NCBI RefSeq assembly: GCF_020882245.1 | Contig: NC_083597.1 | Location: 70,844,152-70,908,151 of the forward strand | Length of the DNA: 64,000 nucleotides | Source of the DNA: Rhopalosiphum padi | Taxonomy: Eukaryota > Arthropoda > Insecta > Hemiptera > Aphididae | Reading direction: 5' to 3' | In this document: positions 38,801 to 52,675 of the stretch, piece by piece | How the letters are laid out: every line of letters begins with the position of its first letter | Position numbering within the stretch: the stretch's first letter is position 1 | Made by a program: the position numbers and the translations under genes | The notes under the pieces: model-generated | Told to the model about the DNA's origin: nothing | Databases searched by the model: none | Seen by the model: the letters and a program-made list of their open reading frames with translations, nothing else

Positions 38801-39603
38801 AAAATTATCAGTAGAAAGAATAATAGTAAGTACAATATAAATAAAATCAACTATATTGCTATGTATGTATCTAAGTCACGTATTTAAATAAAATATGTCT
38901 AAAGAAAAAAAATGGAGCAATTTAAAGCCGCAAAGTATGCGTTTCTATATGAGTAGAGGTTAAGTCCCAGGTTACATTTTATGCAATTATAGAAAGTAAT
39001 AATCACAAATCACAATACTGTTGCTTATGCCAATAAATTATAATTGTTTCCCATTTGACGTTACTTTTGTTTGATAGAGAAAAATGAAAGGGGCAAGCGG
39101 TTCATTGGCATATACAGTTGTCAGTTCAACTGACTCAATTGTATAGGGCGAACAATTTTAACACGACATTACTTTTACTGTATTATGTTTATGTCACGTG
39201 CGTTTATTTTTCTTCGATACTTCTACCAGATATAGTAGTATTTTACTATCAAAAGAGTATTTTCTAGTTCAAAATAATTATATTCTAGTGACTAGTGTTT
39301 AATTTTTCTGGATTCGAAATTAGATTTAGTATTTTCCTGTAAAGTACATAACTCACGGTTCACGAATATTCCATTTTGCTGATTTCGTACTTATCTGTAA
39401 CATAATATTATCACTTATCAGACATGTTTAAAAATAATTTATATTGCAAGCATTATTTTTTAGTTTTGCCATATTTCATCTTCATTATCAGTCTATAAAA
39501 ATTATAAGTTATAGATAAAAATTATTTATAATAAAACTGTATCTGTTCTTTAAAATTTTAAATTAAATTTTTATTAATATAATAATCTCTTGCTTTGTTA
39601 CAG

Positions 39604-39779
39604 AAAAAAAGTTTAGAAAAATAATTTTTTAAATAATTACCATGGCAACCAAAAAGTTTAAGTTAAAGTTCCATTTTCCTAACGTCAGTATCACAGGGAA
39701 ATCAAGTGCAAATTTGAAAATATAGTGTTTAGTATTAGGTCATTATTGTGTATAATAGTTAATCTAAATTTTTAATAAA
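39604..39779 (+). CDS. Candidate terminal exon of a small gene with a 27-codon ORF
   Basis: A strong acceptor (CTCTTGCTTTGTTACAG, AG at 39602-39603) is followed after 38 nt by ACCATGG, an optimal start context. The ORF 39642-39725 encodes 27 residues beginning MATKKFKLKFHFPNVSI and ending NLKI, basic and with mixed composition. AATAAA lies at 39774-39779, 49 bp after the stop, with T/G-rich sequence downstream. The order acceptor, start, short ORF and polyadenylation signal is what a last exon of a small-peptide gene or lncRNA would show. In-frame stops precede the ATG within the exon, so the peptide would start here. No family is recognised and no upstream exon has been identified. Confidence 0.3.
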
Positions 39780-42506
39780 GTTTAATAGTTTATAATTTTT
39801 GTATTATTTTTCATTCAGATTTATTTTTATATTAATATAATATTATAAGCTCTCAGCTCATAAAATAAAATACTAAAGAGAGGTATTGGCGCAAGTAGGA
39901 CAAAGAGCCTTTAATTTTAATAGAATGATAAAAAAAAAAATATTTTTGGCTTTCTGAATTTTTCAATATTAAATTAGGAATTCAGTTGAAATTTTTTTTG
40001 AAAAATATAAAAACCGTAATATTTTTTCTCAGGCAATACAGTTTTTAAATAGGTATCCAACCCAACAATATAGTTATTATGGTATGTATTATTATAACTT
40101 ATAAATAACACTTGTATATTACAATTTAATATGTATTACTGTATACAAATATATTAGCTATATTTGTGTATCTTAAAGTCTTAATTTAATGGACCAGTTC
40201 CTCAAAATATAAGTTAACTGTAATATTTTTATGACAATTTAAAATATACATATATACGAGTCAGATTATCTAAAAATATAATTAACTGTATTAAAAAACC
40301 GGAAAAGTTACTCTGCTGCTTATTAAGTTTTCATTGTACTTCGTCATTGAGTAGGTTACTGTAATGGTTACTGTAATGGTTGATGAATATGTTAAAATTA
40401 AATTTATTAATAAATAATTACTTATAAAACATGATTCTGATAATGTGATCAAACGACGAACACGGACCATCCTCTATTTCTAAGGATATTATATAACTCG
40501 TTTTTTAAAGTAATATTGGTAGGTAATTGAAACTTTTCACCACTGTGTATATCGGTATTTACTTTACATAATTAAATGGCCAAAATATTTGAATCAAATT
40601 TAAATTATTTATACTGCGAAAATATTCACACATGTCTACGATACATTGGTATTTTGTGAATTATAAGTAAATATCAGCTATTAATATTGTATGAAGTATA
40701 ATTATATGTACATTTCTACATCATAATATTTGCGATTTATATCAAAATATTACTTCAATATACCTTATTAATCATAGAAAAATAAATAAAACTAAAAATC
40801 ACTAATAGTAAATTAATATCAATAATAATTTGGGCAGACCATTTCTGGTTAAAATTGTTTTTTTATAATAGTCAATGATTGAATTCATATTTAACACATC
40901 CATTATGCAATGACCTATTCAACGATGAGTTGTACTCTACATCTATTATGTACAATAAAGTAAATCAAGTTATTTTATTTATTTTTTTTTTGTTGTTGTT
41001 TATTGTATGAGTACTTTTTAACTTTGATCCTCCTACACTCCTCGAAAAAAAGTACCAACTAGAACTCATTTTCTATTGAAAACCACCCTTAATGTTGTAG
41101 AGTAAGTTATTTTTACTGATCCAAAACGTGATAACAGATGTACTTCACCCTCCTCCTCCTCATTGTTGTAGAACCACTTATTATGCTCGACACTCAGAAT
41201 CTTTTTATATTTATTCCCCTGAAATAATTTTTACCAATATTTCAATATGTGTAATAAATAGTAAATACGCGCAAGAAAATTAATATATAAATTGAAGGTT
41301 TTAAAATTTTATCAGTCTGTCAAGTTTCAATAATATATATAATACATTATAGTATTATTGTACATTGGTGTTAATATTTTATTTTATATTATCTTACATA
41401 AGGAGTAACTGAACACGATCATAATTCATAAGAGCTTTTAAAACATTTCGCTAAACATTTGTGAAAATTACTAATGGATTGTTGTGTAGAAATTTAGATG
41501 ACAAATACATTTGCAGTGATTCTTGTATAAGGATTTCCTCAAATTAAATATGATTCATACAATATACAGAATTATAGTATGGAGTACCTAAATAATTATA
41601 AATATATTATAATTTAAGTACTTTTTTAAAATAATGTTGAAGTAGTATTATTTCTTTTATAGTTTAAATTATGTAATTTTGATTAGTTGTTATAAAAGTA
41701 ATCATACAAAACTTTTTATTTTTAAAATATTTGTTTAAAGATAAGCTTGTTATATTTCAATCTAAAAGTCTTGCATTCATATATATTGGTTGTACATTCA
41801 ATACCTTCCTATATAATAATTCAAAATACTACAATTTAAGATATATATACACATATTTAACTTGAATAATGATGATATGGCATTATATACATGTTATATT
41901 CTTATCTAAAATCAACATTTACACAGAAATTATGATTTATAAACGACTAAGTATACCTATTATTATTTTGGTATAAAATAGCCTTTCAAATAGTTTATAG
42001 CTATAATGATAATATGAATTGTTGTTTAATATACACAATACAGCATAATATTATATTTATTCATTTATTATATTTTATATATTTATTATTTTATTATATT
42101 TTATCAATATTTATGATAGGAATTTCGGAATTTTACATGTAGTTAAGATATTGTATTTTATTTAAAATATTTTACTTTATTTTATTTTATTGCAACATTT
42201 ATGTAACTATAATTATAAAACTCACGTAAAAATAAAATAAATTTAAACTAATTAATTAATGAACATTCAAGTCACATTGCCCTTATATGTTAGCTATTTT
42301 AAATGTATACATACTTATTGAATTTATTGTGTACAGATTTTAAACATTAACTTAATAATTAATACACAATCGTAATAAATAATAAAAGTATCATTCTAAG
42401 AATGCTTCTGAGTTAAGTTAATACGATTAAGTTAAGGGTAGGTAATAAAGTGTATTACATACTTTCATTGATTGCACCTATTGTTAATGTATAATTACAT
42501 TGACTA

Positions 42507-42510
<4 letters not shown>

Positions 42511-42537
<27 letters not shown>
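42511..42537. repeat. (TTA)n microsatellite
   Basis: About nine uninterrupted TTA units. Confidence 0.9.
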
Positions 42538-42654
42538 ATTTACTTTCCACTTGTATGCATGTTGATAAGATATATGTCACGTGAAATCATAAAATAAAAT
42601 AAAAATTTAATAATAGTATCTAACCAATTTATTATATTGTACTGCGATTAAGAC

Positions 42655-42740
42655 ATTAGACGATGTGACTGTTGTTTCGGGAGGCCGTCCATCGGGTATC
42701 AAACTTGTGATATCTGCGAGACCCGACATGATAAACATAG
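42655..42740. other. CpG-rich exon-like island
   Basis: Eighty-six bp with seven CpG in a region that otherwise has almost none. On the minus strand an ORF begins MSGLADITSLIPDGRPPETT and runs 40 codons. On the plus strand a frame of the same length reads DDVTVVSGGRPSGIKLVISA. An exact 6-bp stem (TCGGGT / ACCCGA) is inside. Neither strand has good splice sites at the edges, so whether this is an exon, a decayed repeat or an RNA structure is open. Confidence 0.25.
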
Positions 42741-45117
42741 TGTTTTTCTAATAATAAATATTAATTGCTCGGTCAAATAATTGTTGTTATCTAATTAGTA
42801 ATTATACATTGTGTGTTATAAGTTACCACACTATTTTATCTAATTTCCCATTTGTTCGTCGCTCTTGATGACAGAATATATTGTTATTGAATTAATTTTT
42901 ACTATACAATAATTTTAAATAAGCAACATACAAAGGGGTTCTCTAAACATATTTATTATTCTTTTGTGGGTGTTCCTTCTATTAAAATCTAATATTTTAA
43001 AATTAAATTATACAACTATTAAGGATTGAGCCGTTTAGTAAATTATATATACGTATATACAAGTTGTATAATACACAAACTATAAGCTATTAGTCTAAAA
43101 TTCATTTTAGATAATATATAATAACTCTTAAGCCGAAGCTTAGTATCAAAAATTATCGTTGTGTTCTGTAAATAATTTTTCTGTAACCATTGTCAGACCT
43201 GAGACAGAAAATGATATATTATTATTTGTTGAAAAATTCATAAACTTCATATTTTTTAAGATCATTTTTTTATTTGCTTTACATGATGTATGAATGTTTC
43301 CCATTCTAAGACTAAACTATTATTATTATTTTTGTCGATAGATTATCTTAAAATTGTTGTATACATAGATATAACTTAATTTCATATAATAGAATTTTTA
43401 GTTTTTGATATTAAAATTTGAATTTTTTTAAACTTTTTACTCATTTCTACCAGTATAGTACCTATTTTTTATGATATTAAATAAACTTTCTCAATATTTT
43501 GAATAAACTTGATTAAATCTATGATTACTGACTTCTCCTCAACAATTATTGGCGATTGACAGTATGTTTTTATATTAAAATAAATTGAAAAAATAATTAA
43601 AAAAAGATGTATATTATATGTTATATAGCATGTCACAAGTTTGAAATGACCAATTTTATTTACATTAAGTTAAATGTATAAAACACTGAATTAAATAAAC
43701 TTATAAAATTAAGAAACTTTAATATAAACTTCACTTTAATTTATTAACTTAATTTAAATCTGTCTACATGAAGAAATATTAATGGAAAAGATGTAAATAA
43801 TAAAAAAATATATCATCCAATTTATGTCTCACTTCACATTTAATCTAAAAAGTAAAAACTTCATATATCAACACGAGTAAAAAAAAATAGTTATTTAAGC
43901 TTAATTTAGAATCATTTCATAAATTCGATCATATTTTCTAATTTCTTTTGTATAATTTATAAGGCCATGTTTTTGTTCATGGTCTAATAACATTTACATC
44001 TCATTTATTTATTTCCAATTCAAATTAAAAATAAAATGATTACATTAAAAGCTCTAAATTCTTTGTGTGGAGTTTTGATTTTATTTATAAAAATTGTATA
44101 AACCAAAACAATAACATCTACCTTCTACCCATTGATAACCATTTAATTATTTGTTTTGTTTTATTTGTACGGATAACCTACTAACCTCAAGGTGTTATGA
44201 TGACATAATTAAAACAATTATAATACAGAATATTATAGAATAAATATTGAGGGATGAATAAAATTAAAATATTTAAAATATTACGGTATGCGTCTACATA
44301 TATGTTAAATGAATTATTCATTAATGGTTAACAAAAGTTAATACTAAACTCACTTATTTTACATACACGTAAAATATCGGGTTTTGTTGACATAAAAAGT
44401 AAAAATACGATTTTATGTTAATAAGACAAACAATTTAAAATAAATAACGGAATTAGTTGCACATACACAGTAGTAAGTACATAATATAATATAAAATTAA
44501 AATTTTTTTACCGAAAACAGTGATCAGCAATAGCGCAATTAAGGTGCGGGGCTTAGTCCACCTGACTATGATTTAGCACCTCCAAAAATATCCTTCATTG
44601 ATTTAAACAATACACGTAAAATTGTATTTCGTCTGTTGAAAAAAAAAAGAATGAATATAGTCACCACATGATGGTTACAGTCAACTATGATACAAGATTT
44701 TCAATTTTATCCATCATTCATATTCCCTGCATTCCCTTTTTATGCTTCTGTAACGATAGAAAAATATCGTTAATGTATTAAAATGTTACATGCTACAAAA
44801 AGTTGACGTCTTTTGTTTTTTCTTACTCTCATATTACAATAGTAAACAAAAAATATAGTTATTATAGTAATACATTTTAAAGACACTAGTAAGATACTAT
44901 AGTCTATAGTGATTATTGGTTGGTGTATAAAATGTTGAGTAGAGTATACCATTTTTATGATTGGCTTACATTGCTCACGATAGTGTCACATACATAAAAG
45001 AATAAATTGTCGGAAATCCAATTTCTCTTGGTTCAGAATCTAAAATGTGTTGTGATTGTATGTAGGGGAGCGGTATGATGGCCTCCTATGGGATATTTTA
45101 AGTTCATAGTTTTGTTC

Positions 45118-45149
45118 GGGGGGGGGGGGGGGGGGGCTATAGCCCCCCC
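45118..45149. repeat. G19 tract fused to a perfect G7-CTATAG-C7 palindrome
   Basis: Nineteen consecutive G at 45118-45136, the last seven forming a perfect 20-bp palindrome with CTATAG and C7 (45130-45149). The following CGGAATATTAACCCTAGTTACGCC resembles the end of a dispersed insect repeat (inverted: GGCGTAACTAGGG). G-quadruplex and hairpin formation are both plausible. The run length may be unreliable in an assembly. Confidence 0.7.
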
Positions 45150-48100
45150 GGAATATTAACCCTAGTTACGCCTATAGTAATCAGCGGTGATGTATTTTAA
45201 TTTTAAAAAATGAAAATACGGATTTCAATTAGTTCGAAATGTGCTCAAATTGTTAGTGCATTATTTGCGTATAATACTGCTGTAAAATTCCTTCTAAATG
45301 TCTCCCCAATTTAATTGTATACTATAAAAATTAAACTTTTTAAAACACCTAAACTTGTTCATGAAGATAAAAATATTATGAATATTTTCTTTCGATTTTA
45401 CTCAGACAGATTTTTAATATTATACATTTTTTTAAATAAATTGCTTCTTCCTATATTTCACGTTATGAATTAAAAAACAATCATGCACTGACGTAACATG
45501 CTATATAGGTATAAATGGTATAATGTATATAGGTACCTACTGGATTTTAGCACTTATGGTTTGCAATTTATTATAATCGTCGCTGATACACGTTGAATAT
45601 ATAATGTACCTATACACCGATAGGTAATAACCATTGTTCACATCCTTTATTGTGGCCGTTTAGAATTCCGAAGCTCATCTCAATTCAACAATTATTCGTT
45701 AGCACATCATGGATTACCATCGCAATAATATGATACTATACAAATATGCTTATATATACACTTTGACTGGAATTTACCTAACCTCAGTTCCTACTCGTGT
45801 AGTAGTTTTCTTTGTACATGATATGAGTGATATGTCTATTATAATATGCGTACGTATAGTGTATACATAATATTATACTGTTCATATTATTATACAATAT
45901 AATATTATATAGGTACTATAATTTTTCTATATTATTTCGAAATTGAATGTTATCGATAACGAGACAATATGTCAAATGCCAGGCTACGTGAGAATCTAAA
46001 ATTAAGTTCGTTTGATACGCTTACAATAATTATGCATTTATTATAACCGTTTTTAACTCATTTATATTTATATTTTATAGGTACGCATATAAATATAATG
46101 TATTCTTAAGCTATTTGTGATGTATATATTTTTTGTTTATCTTATGAACATTCAAAATTTACGCTAAATTAACATACTAGGAATACAAAAATATTATTTA
46201 TATGATCCAATAAAATATCAAAATAAAGTTTTAATTAACTATATGCTGATGAAAGCCGGAAGAATCAAGAAATAATAATAAAAGTCTATAATGATGTATA
46301 ATAAAATTATTTGTATACATAGTATAGGCATGTAAGGTACTACATTCTGTTTGGAAGAATATATTGTGGTTTATTACTCGTATGGTCACTATATTAAATC
46401 ATTTAAAAATACCAGAAGAATGTTGGTGTATATTAGCACCAAATTAAATAAAAACATACACGTTAGGTATATTATATATATATATACTTTATATAGTATA
46501 TTAACTTAAGTAGATGTGTACTAGTATTTTTTTAAGCAATCACTACCTATTTCAAAATATTTATCTTTTTAGAAATATAAAATTTATGTAATTCTAGCAT
46601 TTAAATTAACTTATTTTTTTTCATCCTTATTTTAATTGGTATACTTACTATAGTTACTATAAAGTTTTAATTTTTAAACAATACATTTTGAATTTTATAA
46701 TCTGAAGTAGAATATTTTTCTGAAAATATTGATGTATATAAATATTAAATATTGAACAAATTATTTACATTTAATAAATAATAAATATAGTAAGTTTAGA
46801 TAAAAGGAGTGATATAGCAAGAAGTAATAAGAAAATTTAATGAACATTATATTAAAAAAGAACAACCTTATGAAACCAATTAAAAATATCTTAAATTTTC
46901 AAAAATAAAAATTTCAAAAAATGTTTAATTTTTTTTATAAATTAAGATGTATAATATATATCTTAGTCTAGTACGTTTATACAATGGTTTTCATGTATAC
47001 AGTATATACGATATATATTATTACTTTCGACATCATGTTAGCTTTTATTAAAATGCCCAGTTCGTGCCTATTCATATAAGTCATCATATTAAATAAATAT
47101 ATTGATGTGTTTAAACTTAGAAAAGTGGAATGGGTAGTCATTTTTTCAAAGTAACTATGTCTTAAAATAAGTTACCTACCTTGGGTATGGTAAATGTTGT
47201 ACCTATCAAATCAAGGGTGTATGGATACATTTAAACATATTATATTACGTAAAGGTTCATTTACTCCCAAGGACCAATTATTAAAATAAAAAGCCAAAAA
47301 ATTTATTATTTATTAATAGTTTAAATGAAACAAATAAATTGAATTAAATTTTTTTAAATTTTAGACCTACAAATGATTACACAGCACTGATATATTCATA
47401 TACATATAACATATAAATAATGTGTGATTAATTTTAATTATTGGCATAAATTATTATCAATCAGATATTTTTGACATTCATTGCATACAAATTTCTAATC
47501 AGTTTTGTCTTAAAGAGTTATTCAATTTCAAGTATTTTTTTTATGTATACTTAAATTTAAAATATATGAATAAACCCATTCGACTTAAAATATAAACAGT
47601 TAAATCATACAAACAAATATAAATATATATACAAATATATAGGAAAATATCCAGGTCAGCATTAAAGTACAAAGTAAAAAAAAAATTGTCTTTGGGTTAT
47701 CATTCTTCTTAAAAAAATTCTGCATAATAAATATGTCTATGTAATGGCACATAGGCATGCATTTTGTAATCATAACAAATTGTTTATTTTAATTTTTACC
47801 TGAAAAAATTTGATTTATACCTAAAAATAAATAAATTATGTATATATTATACATGTCGATCGCTATTAATGGTTACATATCGATTTTTTTTTTATGAATT
47901 TATGAACCCAAAATGCGTACAATCTCTCGATCCACAAATAAATTTATTATTATGATACGACATACCTACGTCGTAACCATATTGCAAAGAATGACCGTGA
48001 GGTTTCTTAAGTTCAAGAACGTTCAACGATTCATTAATATTTTAATATAATAAATACTGTCATTTACATGTGTACATTATAGATAGAATACAATTTCATA

Positions 48101-49051
48101 CAATTAAATGCCATCAATATTAATCATTACTTTTTGTGAATATACGTTATGAATAATCAAAAATAATCTGTCTATTCAATGAACGAGGTATCCATAAATA
48201 TAAATCTTCTTTTGATGTCCGAATATCATTTAATATAATTTTAAAGAAGAAAAACATTTATTTAGGTCTTATGCTTTAATATATCTTTGTTATTATTATA
48301 TCATTTACACGCTATTCGTTAACTAAATTATTATTATCAAAATATACATTTATACAATATAGTATTTAAATTTGATAACAGATTCAATATAATATTAGTA
48401 TACCTATTGAAATTATAGTATTGTATTTAAAAACGAAACCTAGTAAAAATAAATAAATTGGAAAAATGAAATTTAGTCTACCATATGCATTGAACAAATC
48501 ATAAAATCGTATAATTTTTTAAATTATTTTAGTTTTAAGTTTTAGATTTTATTATATTTGTTATTATTTAAAATTAGTGATGTATCTAATGTAAATTTGA
48601 ATATGTAGATCTTGAATCAAAAAACCTAGTTTTAAATAGAAGTTAGAACAATAAATTAAAGTAAAAAAAGTCGGTTTTTATTTGAAAAATGTATTATTAA
48701 GTGGCACTTTTTAAATGGTGTAAAAATCTAACATCTAAGCATTGGATAGTATTAGTACTGAAGTATACATACAAATTTCAATAATTACAATTTGAATAAT
48801 TGCAAAGGAAAAAACAACAATGAGTATATTTGATGAATCACCATGCTGTGTAGCCAGTGTATATCTTAAAAATATAGTTCATTTTTGGTATTATATTAAT
48901 TATAATATGTATAGACAACTATATCGAGGATAACTTTTTTAAATATGAAATCAATTGCGCATAATCATATTTATAAGCATAATTACTAATACGTATATTA
49001 AAAAATTATTGATAATGCAAGATAGACGATAACTAATTAATTTTAAGTGAT

Positions 49052-49142
49052 ATGCCGTTCTATAAGCTTTTGAATTTAAACTTATTAAATTTTTGAACGC
49101 CGTGGTATAAGTTTGAATTTTATATTGAAGTTTAAGTTAAAT
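49052..49142. repeat. Diverged tandem duplication (about 45-bp unit)
   Basis: GCCGTTCTATAAGCTTTTGAA at 49054 and GCCGTGGTATAAGTTTGAA at 49099 are followed by similar AT-rich text (TTTAAACTTA / GAAGTTTAAGTT). It is a small, old direct duplication. Confidence 0.4.
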
Positions 49143-50353
49143 ACTAAAAGACTAATCAGAGTTATTTTTATAATATCGTTGATAGCATTGTTCTACTGAT
49201 AAAAATAGATAGACAACAAATGGATTATTGTACGACATTGAGAACTTCCTGTATTTACCAATACATAGATAAATCATAAAATCGAAGTCGAACGATATCG
49301 TAATATCATATAACATTGTTCATATTGATTTGTATACACATTATACATGTATATTGTGTGTATCGTATAATATGTTTATTATACTGTATAATATTCAATA
49401 GAATGTTTAAAATCAAAATAAATATCGTTTTAAAAAAAAGGTCTAGGATTTTTAAAAGAAAATTATTGATTTAACGTTTAATAGTGTAGTATGTGCATTA
49501 CTTATTTTAATAATATTAGCTATTTAAAAAGGTTTTTTCTTTTACTCACATCACACATTTATTGCTATAATCTTCATTTTCAGTGAAATACACAATAATA
49601 TATTCTTTCAAAAATAATGTCCAATGTCTTTATCTGTTTCGTAATTATTATGACTATAGAGCAGTGAATTTGTAGGAAAGTACATTTCTTTTGATAATTG
49701 TGAAAATTAACTTTGTTAGAACATAATTTAAATTATGTAATAACAAATCCATTTATGAAACTTTTATTTTGCATTTTTTGACATTTTAATTTTTTTAGAT
49801 CATTTTTTGGTCATATTTTCCTTTTTAAGTACATTTTCCAGTATTTTTAATTAAATTTCGTCAATTAACATCTTTAAAAATCTTTTAAAAAAATGTTTCA
49901 GCCGTTTCAGGTAAATAGAATTAAAGAATCAATCAACTCAAAATCAAAATTCAAATAAAATCAACTTTTTATAATTTTTTTTTTTTTTTTATTAAATAAA
50001 TACATTTTTATGCATATAATATACTAATATCAACATAAATGTTAAATTAAATACCGTTTTATGTGCATTTTATACCATGATTTTTGGCACTTTGAATGCA
50101 TTTTTTAAGGTTTTTTAGTGCATTAAATTCACAGCCGTAATTATAACATAATACAATATATTATAATAATATTTTTTAAATTTTAATTACAAAATATATA
50201 TAAACACTAAAACTACATGCAAATATTCTTGAGTATTCGATTTGAAAAGTTTCATTATCTTAAAATGTATACAATATGCATAATGCAAATATGTATGCTA
50301 CATGCATTATGTAGTGCATATCAATATATCATTGTACTTATACTCTCTCTTAG

Positions 50354-50384
50354 GGATCATCCCTGTATTAGCTTCCAAATGTTG
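50354..50384 (+). other. Candidate 31-bp micro-exon
   Basis: The acceptor TACTCTCTCTTAG has a clean pyrimidine tract and the donor TTG|GTAAGTAAGT is near-perfect. The 31 bp between are richer in C+G than the neighbourhood, and two frames are open (DHPCISFQML or IIPVLASKC). Aphid genomes contain effector families built from micro-exons, but a single one proves nothing. Confidence 0.2.
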
Positions 50385-52474
50385 GTAAGTAAGTATATCT
50401 TAAATCCAGTAATATTTGCGTAGCAATTAATTTATGTATTGTAATTATTTGAGTTAAATACTTATTTTATTAAATACAAATTATGTGTTTGTATACCTTT
50501 TATATTGTATTTGAGTCTACAATTATATATTTAGTGCCTTCCATATTATATTAAAACTGGTGCAAGCGTATATACTATCCTCACGTTTTGAATGGAAAAC
50601 ACATATATATCGATATCACGATTTTAATCAGTTCTAAGAAGAATGTTTTAAAGTGAATACGTATTTGTACGAAGATATAATGTTATGTAATGTTATCATT
50701 GATTATCTAACAATTCAAATCGCTTACGGTTTTTTAATCGTACTTAACGCATTAGATATAGAGATATTAAAAACAGCCGGACATGATATTTGGTCAATAT
50801 ATGTTCCTTAGAGTATGAGTAGGGGACCTTGTTAGGCAATACGTGTGAAGTTTATGTAACAATTGTTGTGTTTTAGATTATTATAATAGGTATAGTCTAC
50901 CGATTTAACTTATGTGAAAATTGTACTTTGTTTATAGTCAGGAATATAACAGTAGTAATTATTTACCTATACAGCGTATAACAAGCAACTCGTTTCTATT
51001 TTTAAGTTGAATTTTATTGAATATAGCAGCTATATTTTCGGTTGACGCATCTTTTAAATAATTACATAAATGTGTAAAATAGAAAGATACATTTTTACTA
51101 TTGAATTATAATTTGTTTATACCAATTATAAAATTAAAACCTCTTGATTATAATTTTGAATAACGTACGAAAACCAAACCACAACAATTATAAACGTGCT
51201 AGCTAGGACGGTATAATTAATTAAATTTAAATTGTCTTCTTTTAATAAATATCTTACGAATTCAATTAGAAAACAATATTCACTATTAAAAATCGTTATA
51301 TGTATGGAATAAAATATTTCATACTGTTTTATTATGCATATTATACATAATATTATATTATTTTATGTTTTTTTTTTAATCCGATTGACCCAGATCGTAT
51401 AGGTTCTTGTACACAAAAGTTTTCGATTGTTTTGTGTCTTTCGCCATATCTTGAATATTGTCACCTTATCTTATCATATTAATTTAAATTTTATTTTCAA
51501 TAGAATTTTTATTAGCCCACTTTCAAGTATCATTTCGAAGATCTTCTGTTCAATAAAGTATAAACACAAAACGTGTTCAAACCATTGTAATATATTTTGT
51601 GTAATCGTTAAATAGCTTTCTTTAGCAATTTCAGACATTGCTTTATTGTATTATTTACAGTATATATTTTTTGTTATAAAATATTCGTTTAATACTAATC
51701 CAATATTTTATCAATAGATTTCATAATGTATTTTGAAATGTATTGTTTTTAACTTAATATATTTAACATTAAGTACACCTCTTAATTTTATTTTTATTTA
51801 TTATATGGTATTCAATATTATGGTATAAGTAATACTAAGATTTAAGGTCGTATAGCACTTAAGTATAGCCAAATACCCCAAATATATATGGATAATAATT
51901 AAAATAGTTTGTTTGTAAACATTTTATAGTTATTTTTTTCTTATTATATAATAATAGATACACACCTACTTTTTAAATTTTAAACAGACTTTCAACTGAA
52001 TTTTATATACCAAGCCACTAAGAATTCATATATTATATTAACTAACCTCTATTTATCGAAACAGCTATACAATAGTAATACACTATATATGTTCAGAAGA
52101 ATTTATTAATCGCTCTGTTTCCAATTCATACACAATTATATTAACTTTGACAACAGTATTTTCATTATAAATGGTTTTTATTGTTATCTTAAGTTTTAAT
52201 ATAATGTGTAAGAACTAAGGGCTAACCATCATGAGATTGAAAAAATTTAAGCTTTAAAAATAGGTATTTACCTAACCATATTGTTATAATCAAAATTGTA
52301 TTGTTATTTTACGCTCTATTTTAATTAGATGAGATAAATGGTTATACAAGTCATTTAACGAAGATGAAAAAAATCGAATACGTTAAAAAAAAAAACAAAA
52401 AGAAATAAGCGTTTAATAAATTAAATATATATTGGAATTGTATTTGTTACATAATATTATATATTATATTTCAG

Positions 52475-52675
52475 ACCTTTGCATAAACTCTTTCAATGTA
52501 GGAATACAGAGATTTAAAAAAAAATGTATTCTAGATTGTCAAAAATTTCTCCTTGATCGATTATATTGCAGCATAGGCAAAATTTTAACGATTCTACAGC
52601 CGAACAATTTAATTTAATTTTCATTCTTAGTTCCATATTTCATGTATATAGACTATAAAGTATAATATTAATAAA
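52475..52675 (+). other. Terminal-exon-like block (acceptor, ORF, AATAAA)
   Basis: The acceptor TTATATTTCAG (AG at 52473-52474) leads into a frame (LCINSFNVGIQRF ... CILDCQKFLLDRL ... LQPNNLI-stop, 52615-52617), with AATAAA at 52670-52675, 52 bp beyond the stop. The 46-codon frame is near the length expected by chance at this base composition. Confidence 0.15.

Noticed and set aside
39120..39134. GTCAGTT-C-AACTGAC palindrome
   Set aside because: Seven-bp arms are not unusual enough in a 64-kb window without other signals nearby.
40354..40381. Tandem GGTTACTGTAAT duplication
   Set aside because: Two copies of 12 bp only; ordinary replication slippage.
45709..45870. 53-codon plus ORF starting ATCATGG (MDYHRNNMIL...)
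   Set aside because: ORFs of this length are expected several times by chance in 31 kb at this base composition, and the residues are mostly AT-rich-codon types.
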